The notes: a model not told the origin generated them from the sequence alone. A stretch of 14,145 bases of DNA from Flavobacteriales bacterium (GCA_002737105.1 NSHO01000031.1:1-14145), one strand, 5' to 3'. Counted from the first letter of the stretch, positions 1 through 7,507 are shown. Translations and numbers: made by a program.

Positions 1-1146
1 TCTCAAACTTTAGCAATGGCAGCATTGGCAAGAGAATTAAAACAACAAGGAAAAGACATTATTAGTTTAAGCCTAGGCGAACCAGATTTCAATACGCCAG
101 ATTTTATTAAAGAAGCGGCAAAACAAGCCATCGATGATAATTATTCAACCTATTCACCTGTGGATGGTTATTTAGAATTGAAAGAAGCTATTTGCGCAAA
201 ATTTAAAAGAGATAATAATTTAAACTATACACCAAATCAGGTTGTAATTTCAACAGGTGCCAAACAATCGTTATACAATATTGCACAAGTAATGCTAAAC
301 GATGGTGATGAAGTAGTTCTTCCAGCACCATTTTGGGTTTCTTATTACGAAATTATCAAACTTTCTGGCGGAATTCCCGTAGAAGTTCCAACTTCAGTTG
401 AAACAAATTTTAAAATCACACCAGAACAATTAGAAGCCGCTATCACACCAAAAACAAAAATGATGTGGTTCAGTTCTCCTTGTAATCCCTCAGGTTCGGT
501 TTATAATGAAGTAGAATTAACAGCTTTAGTAGCAGTTTTAAAAAAATATCCAAATGTATATGTTGTTTCAGATGAAATTTACGAACATATCAATTATACC
601 GATGCCTATTGTTCAATTGGTTCAATTGAAGGCATGGAAAACAATACCATTACAGTAAATGGTGTGGCCAAAGCATTTGCTATGACAGGATGGAGAATCG
701 GTTACATCGGCGCTCCAGAATTTATAGCAAAAGCATGTACAAAAATACAAGGACAAGTAACAAGCGGCGCCAATTCAATTGCACAACGCGCTACAATTGC
801 AGCTTTACAAGCCAATCCTTCTAAAATTAAATATATGGTGGATGCATTTCAAAAACGCCGCGATTTAGTTTTCGGATTAATGAATGATATTAGAGGATTC
901 AAATTAACCAATCCTGATGGCGCATTTTACGTGTTTCCAGATGTTTCCTATTATTTTGGAAAAACTTTAAGAGGTACTGAAATTAAAGATGCAACAGATT
1001 TTGCCATGTATTTATTAGCAGAAGCCAACGTAGCTACCGTAACAGGCGATGCTTTCGGAAGTCCAAATTGCTTAAGACTTTCCTACGCAACTAGCGAAGA
1101 ACAATTAATTGAAGCTATAAAAAGAATCAAAGAAGCTTTAATATAA
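1..1146 (+). CDS. Pyridoxal-phosphate-dependent aminotransferase, class I (aspartate aminotransferase-like), 5' end missing
   Basis: The frame is open from base 1, so the gene begins upstream of the window. The ATG at 16 is internal, because the residues before it (SQTLA) belong to the usual N-terminal helix of the family; perhaps 15-20 residues are missing. Numbered from that ATG, the fold-type I signature is complete: a substrate-pocket GEPDF motif near 21-25, NPSG at 157-160 (N157), DEIY at 186-189 (D186 contacts the PLP ring nitrogen), and the Schiff-base lysine K219 in VAKAFAMTGWRIGY. A C-terminal CLRLSYA supplies the arginine that binds the alpha-carboxylate. The family transfers amino groups from aspartate and related amino acids to 2-oxoglutarate in the cytoplasm. 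The residue before the PLP lysine is Ala where Ser is common, a tolerated difference. Aspartate versus broader or prephenate specificity cannot be settled from sequence alone. Confidence 0.93.
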   Translation, partial: SQTLAMAALARELKQQGKDIISLSLGEPDFNTPDFIKEAAKQAIDDNYSTYSPVDGYLELKEAICAKFKRDNNLNYTPNQVVISTGAKQSLYNIAQVMLNDGDEVVLPAPFWVSYYEIIKLSGGIPVEVPTSVETNFKITPEQLEAAITPKTKMMWFSSPCNPSGSVYNEVELTALVAVLKKYPNVYVVSDEIYEHINYTDAYCSIGSIEGMENNTITVNGVAKAFAMTGWRIGYIGAPEFIAKACTKIQGQVTSGANSIAQRATIAALQANPSKIKYMVDAFQKRRDLVFGLMNDIRGFKLTNPDGAFYVFPDVSYYFGKTLRGTEIKDATDFAMYLLAEANVATVTGDAFGSPNCLRLSYATSEEQLIEAIKRIKEALI

Positions 1147-1151
1147 TTTTT

Positions 1152-1190
1152 GGGCGTTTCCTTTCAGGTCGGGCATTCCCTAACGCACAT
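1152..1190. repeat. Imperfect inverted-repeat spacer resembling a Flavobacterium intergenic repeat
   Basis: The gap between the aminotransferase and purT contains a G/C-rich patch unlike its AT-rich surroundings. It starts TTGGGCGTTTCC and continues with GGTCGGGC and ATTCCC. GCGTT at 1154-1158 is the reverse complement of AACGC at 1182-1186, and two smaller pairings (CCT/AGG at 1160-1168, GGG/CCC at 1171-1180) lie inside. The GGGCGTT...GGTCGGGC pattern matches from memory a degenerate repeat found between genes in Flavobacterium genomes. It could instead act as a weak terminator or attenuator, but no T-run follows it. Confidence 0.45.
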
Positions 1191-1213
1191 CTGTTTTCTA
1201 AACACATTAAAAA

Positions 1214-2383
1214 ATGAATAAAAAAATACTACTATTAGGTTCTGGTGAATTAGGAAAAGAGTTTGTAATTGCAGCTCAACGAATCGGCCAAACAGTAATT
1301 TCTGTAGATAGCTATGCAAATGCACCAGCAATGCAAGTCGCTCACGGCTTCGAAGTAATTAATATGCTTGATGGCGATGAATTAGACAGAATTGTAGCCA
1401 AGCACCAACCCGATTTTATTGTTCCTGAAATTGAAGCCATTCGTACAGAACGTTTTTACGACTATGAAAAACAAGGAATTACCGTAGTGCCATCAGCTAA
1501 AGCGGCTAATTTCACCATGAATAGAAAAGCCATTCGGGATTTAGCAGCAAAAGAATTAGGTTTAAAAACGGCCAATTATCGCTATGCAACTTCTTTCGAA
1601 GAATTACAAAAATCAGTTACCGAAGTAGGAATGCCTTGTGTAGTTAAACCATTAATGAGTTCGTCTGGAAAAGGACAATCTACAATAAATTCAAATGAAG
1701 ATATTGAAAAAGCTTGGAACTATGCAGTAGAAGGTTCAAGAGGAGATATTGTAGAAGTAATTGTAGAAGCTTTCGTAAATTTTAATTCAGAAATTACGCT
1801 TTTAACGGTAACTCAAAATAATAATTTACCCACTTTGTTTTGTGCACCAATTGGTCACCGTCAAGAACGAGGCGATTATCAGGAAAGTTGGCAACCAGCT
1901 CGAGTTTCAGAAGCTGATATTTCAGAAGCACAAGATATGGCCAAACAAGTTACAAAAGCGTTAGGTGGCGCAGGACTTTTTGGCGTAGAATTTTTCTTGA
2001 CTAACGAAGGCGTATATTTTTCAGAATTATCCCCAAGACCGCACGATACTGGAATGGTAACTTTAGCCAATACGCAAAATTTTAACGAATTTGAATTGCA
2101 TTTACGTGCGATTTTAAGTTTGCCAATTTATGAAATTACACAAGAAAGAGCAGGTGCAAGTGCCGTAATTTTAGCATCCGAAAATTCAGATCATCCAACT
2201 TTTTATGGAATTGAAAAGCTAGCGTTTCAACCTAAAACAGATTTTAGATTGTTCGGAAAACCAACTTCTCGTCCTTACAGAAGAATGGGTGTGGTATTAA
2301 ATTATGATAAATTAGATACACCAATAGAAGAAATCGTTGAAAAAGCAAAAAAAATGGCTAATTTAGTAATAGTAAATGCTTAA
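1214..2383 (+). CDS. purT: Formate-dependent phosphoribosylglycinamide formyltransferase (GAR transformylase 2)
   Basis: PurT is an ATP-grasp enzyme that makes formyl-GAR from GAR, formate and ATP in de novo purine synthesis, bypassing the folate-dependent PurN reaction. The 389 residues are close to the usual length of about 392. The N-terminal preATP-grasp domain opens with [11 protein letters not shown] (6-16), and [10 protein letters not shown] (70-79) lies in the GAR-binding region. The glycine-rich ATP loop SSSGKGQ is at 149-155. The metal and ATP site lies in GVEFFL...[12 protein letters not shown], and the C-terminal [12 protein letters not shown] is characteristic of PurT. The ATG at 1214 gives the canonical N-terminus; there is no Shine-Dalgarno sequence, which is normal in this phylum. 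It is the first gene of a compact + strand run, and its end overlaps the next gene by 8 nt. No promoter was recognised in the spacer before it. Confidence 0.97.
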   Translation: MNKKILLLGSGELGKEFVIAAQRIGQTVISVDSYANAPAMQVAHGFEVINMLDGDELDRIVAKHQPDFIVPEIEAIRTERFYDYEKQGITVVPSAKAANFTMNRKAIRDLAAKELGLKTANYRYATSFEELQKSVTEVGMPCVVKPLMSSSGKGQSTINSNEDIEKAWNYAVEGSRGDIVEVIVEAFVNFNSEITLLTVTQNNNLPTLFCAPIGHRQERGDYQESWQPARVSEADISEAQDMAKQVTKALGGAGLFGVEFFLTNEGVYFSELSPRPHDTGMVTLANTQNFNEFELHLRAILSLPIYEITQERAGASAVILASENSDHPTFYGIEKLAFQPKTDFRLFGKPTSRPYRRMGVVLNYDKLDTPIEEIVEKAKKMANLVIVNA

Positions 2384-2711
2384 GAAAATGAAAAAAACAC
2401 TTTTATTTTTGCTGATATTTAACAGCTCAAGTATTTTTTCTCAAGAAAAAAAAGAAACTTCAAAAATTCAAATTGTAGAAGCATCTTGTGGCCAATGTCA
2501 GTTTGGAATGGAAGGTTACGACTGCGATTTAGCCGTTCGTATTGAAGGTAAAACTTATTTTGTAAAAGGAACTTCAATAGATTCTCATGGCGATGCCCAC
2601 GCCAAAGATGGATTTTGTGCACGTATCAGAAAAGCAGAAGTTGTTGGAGAATTAAAAAATAATATATTTTTTGTAACGTACTTTAAATTAATGCCAATAC
2701 AACACCCTTAA
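2376..2711 (+). CDS. Small secreted cysteine-rich protein, DUF6370-like
   Basis: This protein of 111 residues has an N-terminal signal peptide: lysines, then [15 protein letters not shown], with probable cleavage near residue 22-23. The mature part is about 88 residues. It carries four cysteines (C38 and C41 in [12 protein letters not shown]50 in YDCDLAV, C81 in [12 protein letters not shown]) and two histidines in [13 protein letters not shown]. The cysteine and histidine pattern suggests metal binding or redox chemistry in the periplasm, but no function is established. The sequence fits the family I remember as DUF6370. The ATG at 2376 overlaps purT by 8 nt. The ATG at 2388, just after the purT stop, also gives a good signal peptide and may be the true start. 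Translational coupling to purT is likely either way. Confidence 0.8.
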   Translation: MLKKMKKTLLFLLIFNSSSIFSQEKKETSKIQIVEASCGQCQFGMEGYDCDLAVRIEGKTYFVKGTSIDSHGDAHAKDGFCARIRKAEVVGELKNNIFFVTYFKLMPIQHP

Positions 2712-2725
2712 TTATAGAAAATTTT

Positions 2726-3442
2726 ATGGCAACTAAAGTTATACATAAAGCAAATACAAGAGGTCATGCCAATCACGGTTGGTTAAATGCGTATCATAGT
2801 TTTAGTTTCGCAAGTTGGTATAATCCAGATAGGGTTCAATTTGGAATGTTACGTGTTTTAAACGACGATACTGTTGCAGCTGGAATGGGTTTTGGTACGC
2901 ATCCACATGATAATATGGAGATTATTACCATTCCTTTAGAAGGCGATTTGGCGCACAAAGATAGTATGGGAAATGAATCCATTATCAAAACAGGCGATGT
3001 ACAAGTAATGAGTGCAGGAACTGGAATTCAACACAGTGAGTTCAATCCAAATGCTGATTTACAGACAAAATTATTTCAAATTTGGTTGTATCCAAAAACC
3101 AGAAATGTAACACCTCGATACCAACAAATTACTCTAGAAGTAACGGAACAAAAAAATAATTTCGCTCAAATTTTGTCCCCAAATGCAGATGATGCTGGAG
3201 TTTGGATTCATCAAGATGCTTGGTTTCATTTAGCAGATTTCGATAAGGATTTTTCTAAAATTTACGCACTTAAAAAAGAAGGAAATGGCATGTATGTGTT
3301 TGTGATTTCTGGAACGATTACAGTTAATGGCCAAGAATTAGAAACTCGTGATGGTTTCGGAATTTGGAATTTTCAAAACTTGGAATTTACAGCTACAACT
3401 GATGCAAAGTTTTTATTAATGGAAATACCAATGGCACAATAA
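2726..3442 (+). CDS. Pirin family protein (bicupin, quercetinase-like)
   Basis: This is a typical 238-residue pirin-family protein with two cupin barrels. The metal-binding residues of the N-terminal barrel are all visible: H59 and H61 in GTHPHDNMEI, then H103 and E105 in GTGIQHSEFN. The conserved opening (RGHANHGWLNAYHSFSFASW) and the FQIWLYP strand are also present. Bacterial members such as YhaK and YhhW bind a metal, and some oxidise quercetin or respond to redox state; the physiological substrate is usually unknown. The protein lacks a signal peptide and is probably cytoplasmic. It lies 14 nt after the DUF6370-like gene and 9 nt before the next start codon, so it is almost certainly co-transcribed with them. 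Confidence 0.95.
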   Translation: MATKVIHKANTRGHANHGWLNAYHSFSFASWYNPDRVQFGMLRVLNDDTVAAGMGFGTHPHDNMEIITIPLEGDLAHKDSMGNESIIKTGDVQVMSAGTGIQHSEFNPNADLQTKLFQIWLYPKTRNVTPRYQQITLEVTEQKNNFAQILSPNADDAGVWIHQDAWFHLADFDKDFSKIYALKKEGNGMYVFVISGTITVNGQELETRDGFGIWNFQNLEFTATTDAKFLLMEIPMAQ

Positions 3443-3451
3443 ATAGTTAAA

Positions 3452-3858
3452 ATGGCTCAATTCACAACTATTGTAAAGGCGCCTTTGGAAAATGTATGGC
3501 GTCAATTTTTAAAATTGAAAACCCAGAAAACTTTGTTCCTGATATAAGTGATGTGTTTGTTTTAGAAAAAAACGATAATTTTGTTTTAAGAAAAATGACA
3601 ATCACTACTCCAGATAGCACAACAACTTTAACTGAAAAGATTACGTTTATACCTTATAAAGTAAGATTTTTGCTAATAGAACATCCAAAATTTGAAGGTT
3701 ATGTAGACAATGACATCAAATCCGTTTCAGAAAATGAAACAGAAATTACTTTTACTATGAACTGGATTGATAAAATAACCAAATCTGAATTTGATAATTT
3801 TGAATTAGTGCAAAATGAAGTTATTAAAACAAAAGCATATATAGAAGAAAATTTATGA
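3452..3858 (+). pseudogene. SRPBCC-fold protein (DUF1857/AtaL-like) split by a frame change; pseudogene, sequence error or recoded gene
   Basis: Two overlapping frames make up one gene. The first, from ATG 3452 to a TAA at 3545-3547, starts MAQFTTIVKAPLENVWRQFL, which is the first strand and helix of a START/SRPBCC domain. The second, running from ATG 3496 to 3858, continues with KIENPENFVPDISDVFVL, then a long beta sheet, TFTMNWID and a C-terminal helix. Only the joined product (about 135 residues after a -1 shift) has the full domain, and it matches the DUF1857 layout (VW...K-I-xNP-xxFVP...HPxFxGxV). The switch falls in TTTTTAAAA at 3506-3514, where the heptamer T TTA AAA is in the right phase for -1 slippage. 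If the break is real and not recoded, a 120-residue protein from ATG 3496 would lack the first strand. The family is thought to bind small hydrophobic ligands. The gene ends in an ATGA overlap with the next one. Confidence 0.68.
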
Positions 3859-4067
3859 AACAACCACCTAAATGGAAATTTGCAATTATGGTATGGTTAG
3901 CCATTTATCCAACAATAACTTTAGTTAGTTTTCTAATTGGCGATACTATAAAAAGTTGGCCATTACCTTTAAAAACTTTACTTATGACAGGAATTTTAGT
4001 TCCGTTAATGGTTTTTGTTTTGCTTCCTTTATTAAGAAAGCTATTAGGAGACTGGCTGCATAAATAA
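3855..4067 (+). CDS. Small two-helix membrane protein, similar to the C-terminus of ABM-domain membrane proteins
   Basis: This 70-residue protein has two hydrophobic segments (about 9-28 and 39-61) separated by GDTIKSWPLPLKT, with a positively charged end (LRKLLGDWLHK). The order PPKWKFAIMVWLAIYP, then PLPLKTLL, then VPLMVFVLLPLL resembles the membrane tail that follows the antibiotic-biosynthesis-monooxygenase domain in a family of roughly 190-residue bacterial proteins. Here the tail stands alone; this comparison is from memory. Its start overlaps the preceding stop by 4 nt (ATGA), a strong sign of translational coupling to the SRPBCC-type gene, so the pair may act on the same ligand or at the membrane. 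It is the last gene of the + strand run and is followed directly by a terminator. Confidence 0.75.
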   Translation: MKQPPKWKFAIMVWLAIYPTITLVSFLIGDTIKSWPLPLKTLLMTGILVPLMVFVLLPLLRKLLGDWLHK

Positions 4068-4069
4068 AA

Positions 4070-4105
4070 AAGAAAGGGAAACTTCTATTGAAATTTCCCT
4101 TTTTT
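4070..4105. terminator. Bidirectional intrinsic terminator between convergent genes
   Basis: AAAGGGAAA at 4073-4081 pairs with TTTCCCTTT at 4094-4102 around a 12-nt loop, and A/T pairs extend the stem outward. A run of T follows on the + strand (4100-4105). The A-rich stretch at 4066-4071 supplies the matching T-run for the - strand. It serves both the small membrane protein gene and the convergent large membrane protein gene. Confidence 0.85.
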
Positions 4106-4116
4106 AATTTTTATTA

Positions 4117-5742
4117 TTATTTCAAACTTAAATTCTCAAATTGTGAAACATCAATAATTTCTTCAGTATCTAAATCAAATGAAATTTTCACCCTATCTCC
4201 AACTGCAGTTAATGGCAATTGATTTGAGATTTGAGAAGAACCAACAAAAATATTTGGATAATCTTTTACTGTAAAATAATAAAAACTATTTCCGTTTTTA
4301 ACATCATTTTGAATTCTTACAATAGTTGATTCTACAACTTTTTTTGCCGATTTGCTATCTACATTTATTTTATTTCCAGACGAATTAAATGCAGTTTTGT
4401 ATGCAGTTAATGCTTCTCGCATCGTATTTCCTGTTCCTACAATTGTATAATCTGAAATGGAAACCATGGCGTACATTTTTACTAATCCACCGTTGTCTTT
4501 TAACGTCATTACATAAGTTGGAATGTTGTTAATATTATACGGAATAGGCAACGACGCCACAAATCCTTTTTCTTGTACTTTTCCTTGTGCCGAACTTTGA
4601 GCGGCAATTTCGGTTGCACCACTTTGTTTGTAAAATGTAGTATGTTTGGTTCGTGTGTCAACTAAAACAAATCCTACTGCAGATTCGTCTTTTCCTACCG
4701 AAGTAATTCCAGTGTACCAATATGATTTATTGTCTTTTCCGTAAACTAAAGTTAAATCTTCTGTAATTTGAAGTTTGTTTTCATTAGAAAAATTCCAATA
4801 TCCTTTTACGTATTCGCCCCAATCGTTTAATTGGTCTTTAATAAATGATATTGGTTGAATTCTATCTACCCAATCCGGCGTGTTTTTAATATTATATTCT
4901 TTAATATCTCCGTTTTGCGCATTCACTACAATAACTCCTGTGGCATCATTTCCAGAAAAACCCACCTGTTTTTTGTATTTAGTAACCACCCAATATGGCA
5001 CTCCTGCATCATCAATTTCAAAAGAAAAATCAGTTAAACCAACTGTATTGTAACCATTAAAATATAAATAACGGTGTAAATTACTTTGAAAATAGGCCTC
5101 TTGTTGGTACTTTAGAAAAATTGGTTTACCGTTTACTTCTTGTACTAATTTCACATCTCTTTCATTCGTAGCAGAAACCATTACGTATCCTGTAGTTCCT
5201 TTTTTATTGTTAAGCCATTTAAAAAATCCAGAATGTTCTAATGGGGCAATCCAATATAATTTTCCGTTTACTTTTTGTATGAAAAATTCACCTAATTGCG
5301 CCTGACTTCCTAAAGCAGGTTGAGAACCTAATATTTTTTCTCCCAATAAATAGGCTAAAGATTCATCTACAACTCGAATTTCATTCATTGAAATTGGAGC
5401 AATATGATTGGTTAATTTATCGCCATTTGTTACTTTCCCTATTAAGTTTCTATATTCTTCATTTCTAAAAACGGGGTGTGATGTAAAAAAAGGCAATACA
5501 AATGCATACAAAATAGCAATTCCAATCAATATTGCTGGCATTTTCCAAAAAACCTGAACTGGTTTGTAGCTTTTTCCGTCTGAACTAATTGTAAATTTAG
5601 AAAAAGTAAAAAATAATAAGGCTGCGATTATTATGAATAAAACGGTTATTCCTGAAAAACCATAACTTATTACCGGCAGCGAAACATAAAAAAAGAAAAG
5701 CGTTACAAGAAGCACCACTATTATTGGAAGAATTTTTTTCAT
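4117..5742 (-). CDS. Large membrane-anchored protein of unknown function with repeated PepSY-like segments
   Basis: I do not recognise a named family. The 541 residues begin with three hydrophobic helices (about 4-24, 30-49 and 68-88). A long, probably extracytoplasmic region rich in beta strands follows. In it a recurring strand-turn pattern can be seen: GYVMVSATNERDVKLV (185-200), TGVIVVNAQNGDIKEY (268-283) and GFVLVDTRTKHTTFY (357-371), each preceded by a YW.. segment (LYW 162-164, PYW 249-251, SYWY 340-343). This resembles repeated PepSY-type units, which is an inference. LGSQ occurs twice near 138-147. The last 80 residues contain a probable OB-like strand pair (GDRVKISFD). PepSY proteins often modulate peptidases or envelope stress, but no role can be assigned. 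The gene has its own divergent promoter region and terminator and appears monocistronic. Confidence 0.85.
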   Translation of the reverse strand: MKKILPIIVVLLVTLFFFYVSLPVISYGFSGITVLFIIIAALLFFTFSKFTISSDGKSYKPVQVFWKMPAILIGIAILYAFVLPFFTSHPVFRNEEYRNLIGKVTNGDKLTNHIAPISMNEIRVVDESLAYLLGEKILGSQPALGSQAQLGEFFIQKVNGKLYWIAPLEHSGFFKWLNNKKGTTGYVMVSATNERDVKLVQEVNGKPIFLKYQQEAYFQSNLHRYLYFNGYNTVGLTDFSFEIDDAGVPYWVVTKYKKQVGFSGNDATGVIVVNAQNGDIKEYNIKNTPDWVDRIQPISFIKDQLNDWGEYVKGYWNFSNENKLQITEDLTLVYGKDNKSYWYTGITSVGKDESAVGFVLVDTRTKHTTFYKQSGATEIAAQSSAQGKVQEKGFVASLPIPYNINNIPTYVMTLKDNGGLVKMYAMVSISDYTIVGTGNTMREALTAYKTAFNSSGNKINVDSKSAKKVVESTIVRIQNDVKNGNSFYYFTVKDYPNIFVGSSQISNQLPLTAVGDRVKISFDLDTEEIIDVSQFENLSLK

Positions 5743-5795
5743 TTCATTTTAATTTAGATGTTGTAAATATTAGACATTAATTTGATAAGATTGTT

Positions 5796-5815
5796 ACAAA
5801 AATAAGTATTTTTGT
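5796..5815. promoter_or_regulatory. Palindromic divergent promoter region between the membrane-protein gene and fabD
   Basis: ACAAAAATA-AG-TATTTTTGT is a perfect 9-bp inverted repeat with a 2-bp spacer in the 140-bp divergent intergenic region. Each half contains a Bacteroidota -7 box (TAnnTTTG): TATTTTTG at 5807-5814 on the + strand for fabD, and the same box at 5797-5804 on the - strand for the membrane-protein gene. A possible -33 TTTG for fabD lies at 5781-5784, 22 bp upstream, somewhat far. No good -33 was found for the - strand. The palindrome could be a regulator site or simply two back-to-back boxes. Confidence 0.55.
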
Positions 5816-5882
5816 TCTCTTGTTTATAGATTTACAAACAACTCTTAAACTCATAATCTTTTTAACTTATAAACTTTTTAAA

Positions 5883-6755
5883 ATGAAAGCATACGTTTTT
5901 CCAGGTCAAGGAGCACAATTTACCGGTATGGGTAAAGATTTATACGAATCATCGCCTTTAGCAAAAGAATTATTTGAAAAAGCAAATGATATTTTAGGAT
6001 TCCGAATTACAGATATTATGTTTGAAGGAACCGCTGAAGAATTAAAAGAAACCAAGGTAACACAACCAGCTGTTTTTTTACATTCAGTAATTTTAGCCAA
6101 AACTTTAGAAAATTTTAAGCCTGAAATGGTGGCTGGACATTCTTTGGGAGAATTTTCTGCTTTAGTTGCAAATGGAGCTTTGTCTTTTGAAGACGCGTTA
6201 TTGCTGGTTTCCAAAAGAGCTATAGCGATGCAAAAAGCCTGCGAAATTGCCCCATCAACAATGGCAGCAGTTTTAAATTTAGAAGACAAAATTGTTGAAG
6301 ACATTTGCGCCTCTATTGATGGTGTAGTAGTAGCTGCAAATTACAATTGTCCAGGGCAATTGGTAATTTCAGGCGAATACAAAGCCGTGGAATTGGCTTG
6401 TGAAAAAATGAAAGAAGCTGGAGCCAAACGCGCTTTAATTTTGCCTGTTGGAGGTGCTTTTCATTCACCAATGATGGAGCCCGCTAGAGAGGAATTAGCT
6501 GCAGCTATTGAAGCGACACATTTTTCAACACCAATTTGTCCGGTGTATCAAAATGTAACAGCAAGCGCAGTTTCTGATGCTATTGAAATTAAGAAAAATT
6601 TAATTATTCAATTGACAGCACCTGTAAAATGGACGCAATCTGTAAATCAAATGATTGCGGATGGCGCTTCTAGTTTTACGGAAGTTGGACCAGGAAAAGT
6701 ATTGGTTGGCTTAGTAAATAAAATAAATAATGAGATAGAAACTATTTCGGCATAA
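5883..6755 (+). CDS. fabD: Malonyl-CoA:acyl-carrier-protein transacylase
   Basis: FabD moves the malonyl group from malonyl-CoA to ACP, supplying the extender unit for type II fatty acid synthesis in the cytoplasm. The 290-residue length is normal. The opening KAYVFPGQGAQFTGMG is canonical. The nucleophile S87 sits in GHSLGE (85-90), R112 in VSKRAIAMQ positions the substrate carboxylate, and H194 in GGAFHSPMMEPAR completes the catalytic pair. The C-terminal VGPGKVLVGL is also conserved. I chose the ATG at 5883. The frame extends back to a TTG at 5820, but that lies next to the promoter boxes and would add 21 non-family residues. The gene stands alone, with its own promoter region and terminator, away from the fab cluster seen in many bacteria. 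Confidence 0.97.
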   Translation: MKAYVFPGQGAQFTGMGKDLYESSPLAKELFEKANDILGFRITDIMFEGTAEELKETKVTQPAVFLHSVILAKTLENFKPEMVAGHSLGEFSALVANGALSFEDALLLVSKRAIAMQKACEIAPSTMAAVLNLEDKIVEDICASIDGVVVAANYNCPGQLVISGEYKAVELACEKMKEAGAKRALILPVGGAFHSPMMEPAREELAAAIEATHFSTPICPVYQNVTASAVSDAIEIKKNLIIQLTAPVKWTQSVNQMIADGASSFTEVGPGKVLVGLVNKINNEIETISA

Positions 6756-6773
6756 ATATTATAAAATCAAAAT

Positions 6774-6807
6774 AAAAATCCTCATAAAGAAATTCATGAG
6801 GATTTTA
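6774..6807 (+). terminator. Intrinsic terminator after fabD
   Basis: AAAATCCTCAT (6775-6785) pairs perfectly with ATGAGGATTTT (6796-6806) around a 10-nt loop, giving an 11-bp stem. It is followed by TATTTTT. It starts about 20 nt after the fabD stop. The flanking A and T runs make it usable in either direction, but the next gene on the right reads away from it. Confidence 0.88.
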
Positions 6808-6829
6808 TTTTTGGCTATTTAAACAAAAC

Positions 6830-7507
6830 ATGACAAAAATCTTAGAAATATTCCGTTCAATTGAATCGGCAAAAGTAATCGCTCCAAAAATTGATTATCA
6901 CGATTATACACCTTTAGACTTGTCTGTTTCGAACCTTGAATTACACAATCATAAATTAGAAACCGCAAGTGACTACGAAATTTTTATTCAAAAATATTTA
7001 GATAAAAATAAAGGAAAAATTGCATTTGGAGGTTATTGTGAAAAAAGAAATTTATACAAAAGAAGCACTGTTTTTAAAAACGAAATCACAGCGGAACGCA
7101 ATATTCATATTGGATTGGATTTATGGATTAATGAAGCCGCATCGGTTCATGCTGGATTAGATGGGAAAATTCATAGCTTTCAAAACAATATCGCTTTGGG
7201 GGATTATGGTCCAACAATAATTTTGGAACATGAAATAAACGGTTTTGTTTTTCACACACTTTATGGACATTTAAGTGAAGCCAGTTTAACAGATAAAAAA
7301 GTTGGCGAAGCAGTTACAAAAGGGTCACAAATTGGTACATTAGGATTGCCGCCAATTAATGGTGATTATGCGCCGCATTTGCATTTTCAAATCATCATAG
7401 ATATAGAAGAAAAAACTGGAGATTACCCTGGTGTTTGTTCTGAAAATAAGCTAGATTTTTATAAGAATAATTGTCCTAATCCAAATTTATTATTGAAAAT
7501 AAATTAA
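6830..7507 (+). CDS. M23-family (LytM-type) metallopeptidase-fold protein, no signal peptide
   Basis: This 225-residue protein has an M23 domain in its second half. The zinc ligands are H93 and D97 (NIHIGLDLW) and H185 of the HLH motif (H183-L-H185). The conserved LYGHLS (144-149, with H147) and KGSQIGTLG (164-172) also fit. M23 enzymes usually cut peptidoglycan peptides outside the cytoplasm, but there is no signal peptide or membrane helix here. The stretch from the zinc site through DYGPTIILEH to the C-terminal NCPNPNLLLKI instead resembles, as I recall, the M23 segment inside large bacterial fusion enzymes that combine an APH-type kinase, M23 and a class III aminotransferase. The substrate is therefore open. 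The gene starts 23 nt after the fabD terminator, and its stop overlaps the galE stop by 4 bp, tail to tail. Confidence 0.88.
   Translation: MTKILEIFRSIESAKVIAPKIDYHDYTPLDLSVSNLELHNHKLETASDYEIFIQKYLDKNKGKIAFGGYCEKRNLYKRSTVFKNEITAERNIHIGLDLWINEAASVHAGLDGKIHSFQNNIALGDYGPTIILEHEINGFVFHTLYGHLSEASLTDKKVGEAVTKGSQIGTLGLPPINGDYAPHLHFQIIIDIEEKTGDYPGVCSENKLDFYKNNCPNPNLLLKIN

Noticed and set aside
5820..5882. TTG start extending fabD by 21 residues
   Set aside because: The extension lies beside the promoter boxes, and FabD proteins begin at the MKAYVFPGQG motif encoded from 5883.
5906..6304. 132-codon - strand frame inside fabD
   Set aside because: It mirrors conserved FabD sequence, including the GHSLGE region, and shows no family features.
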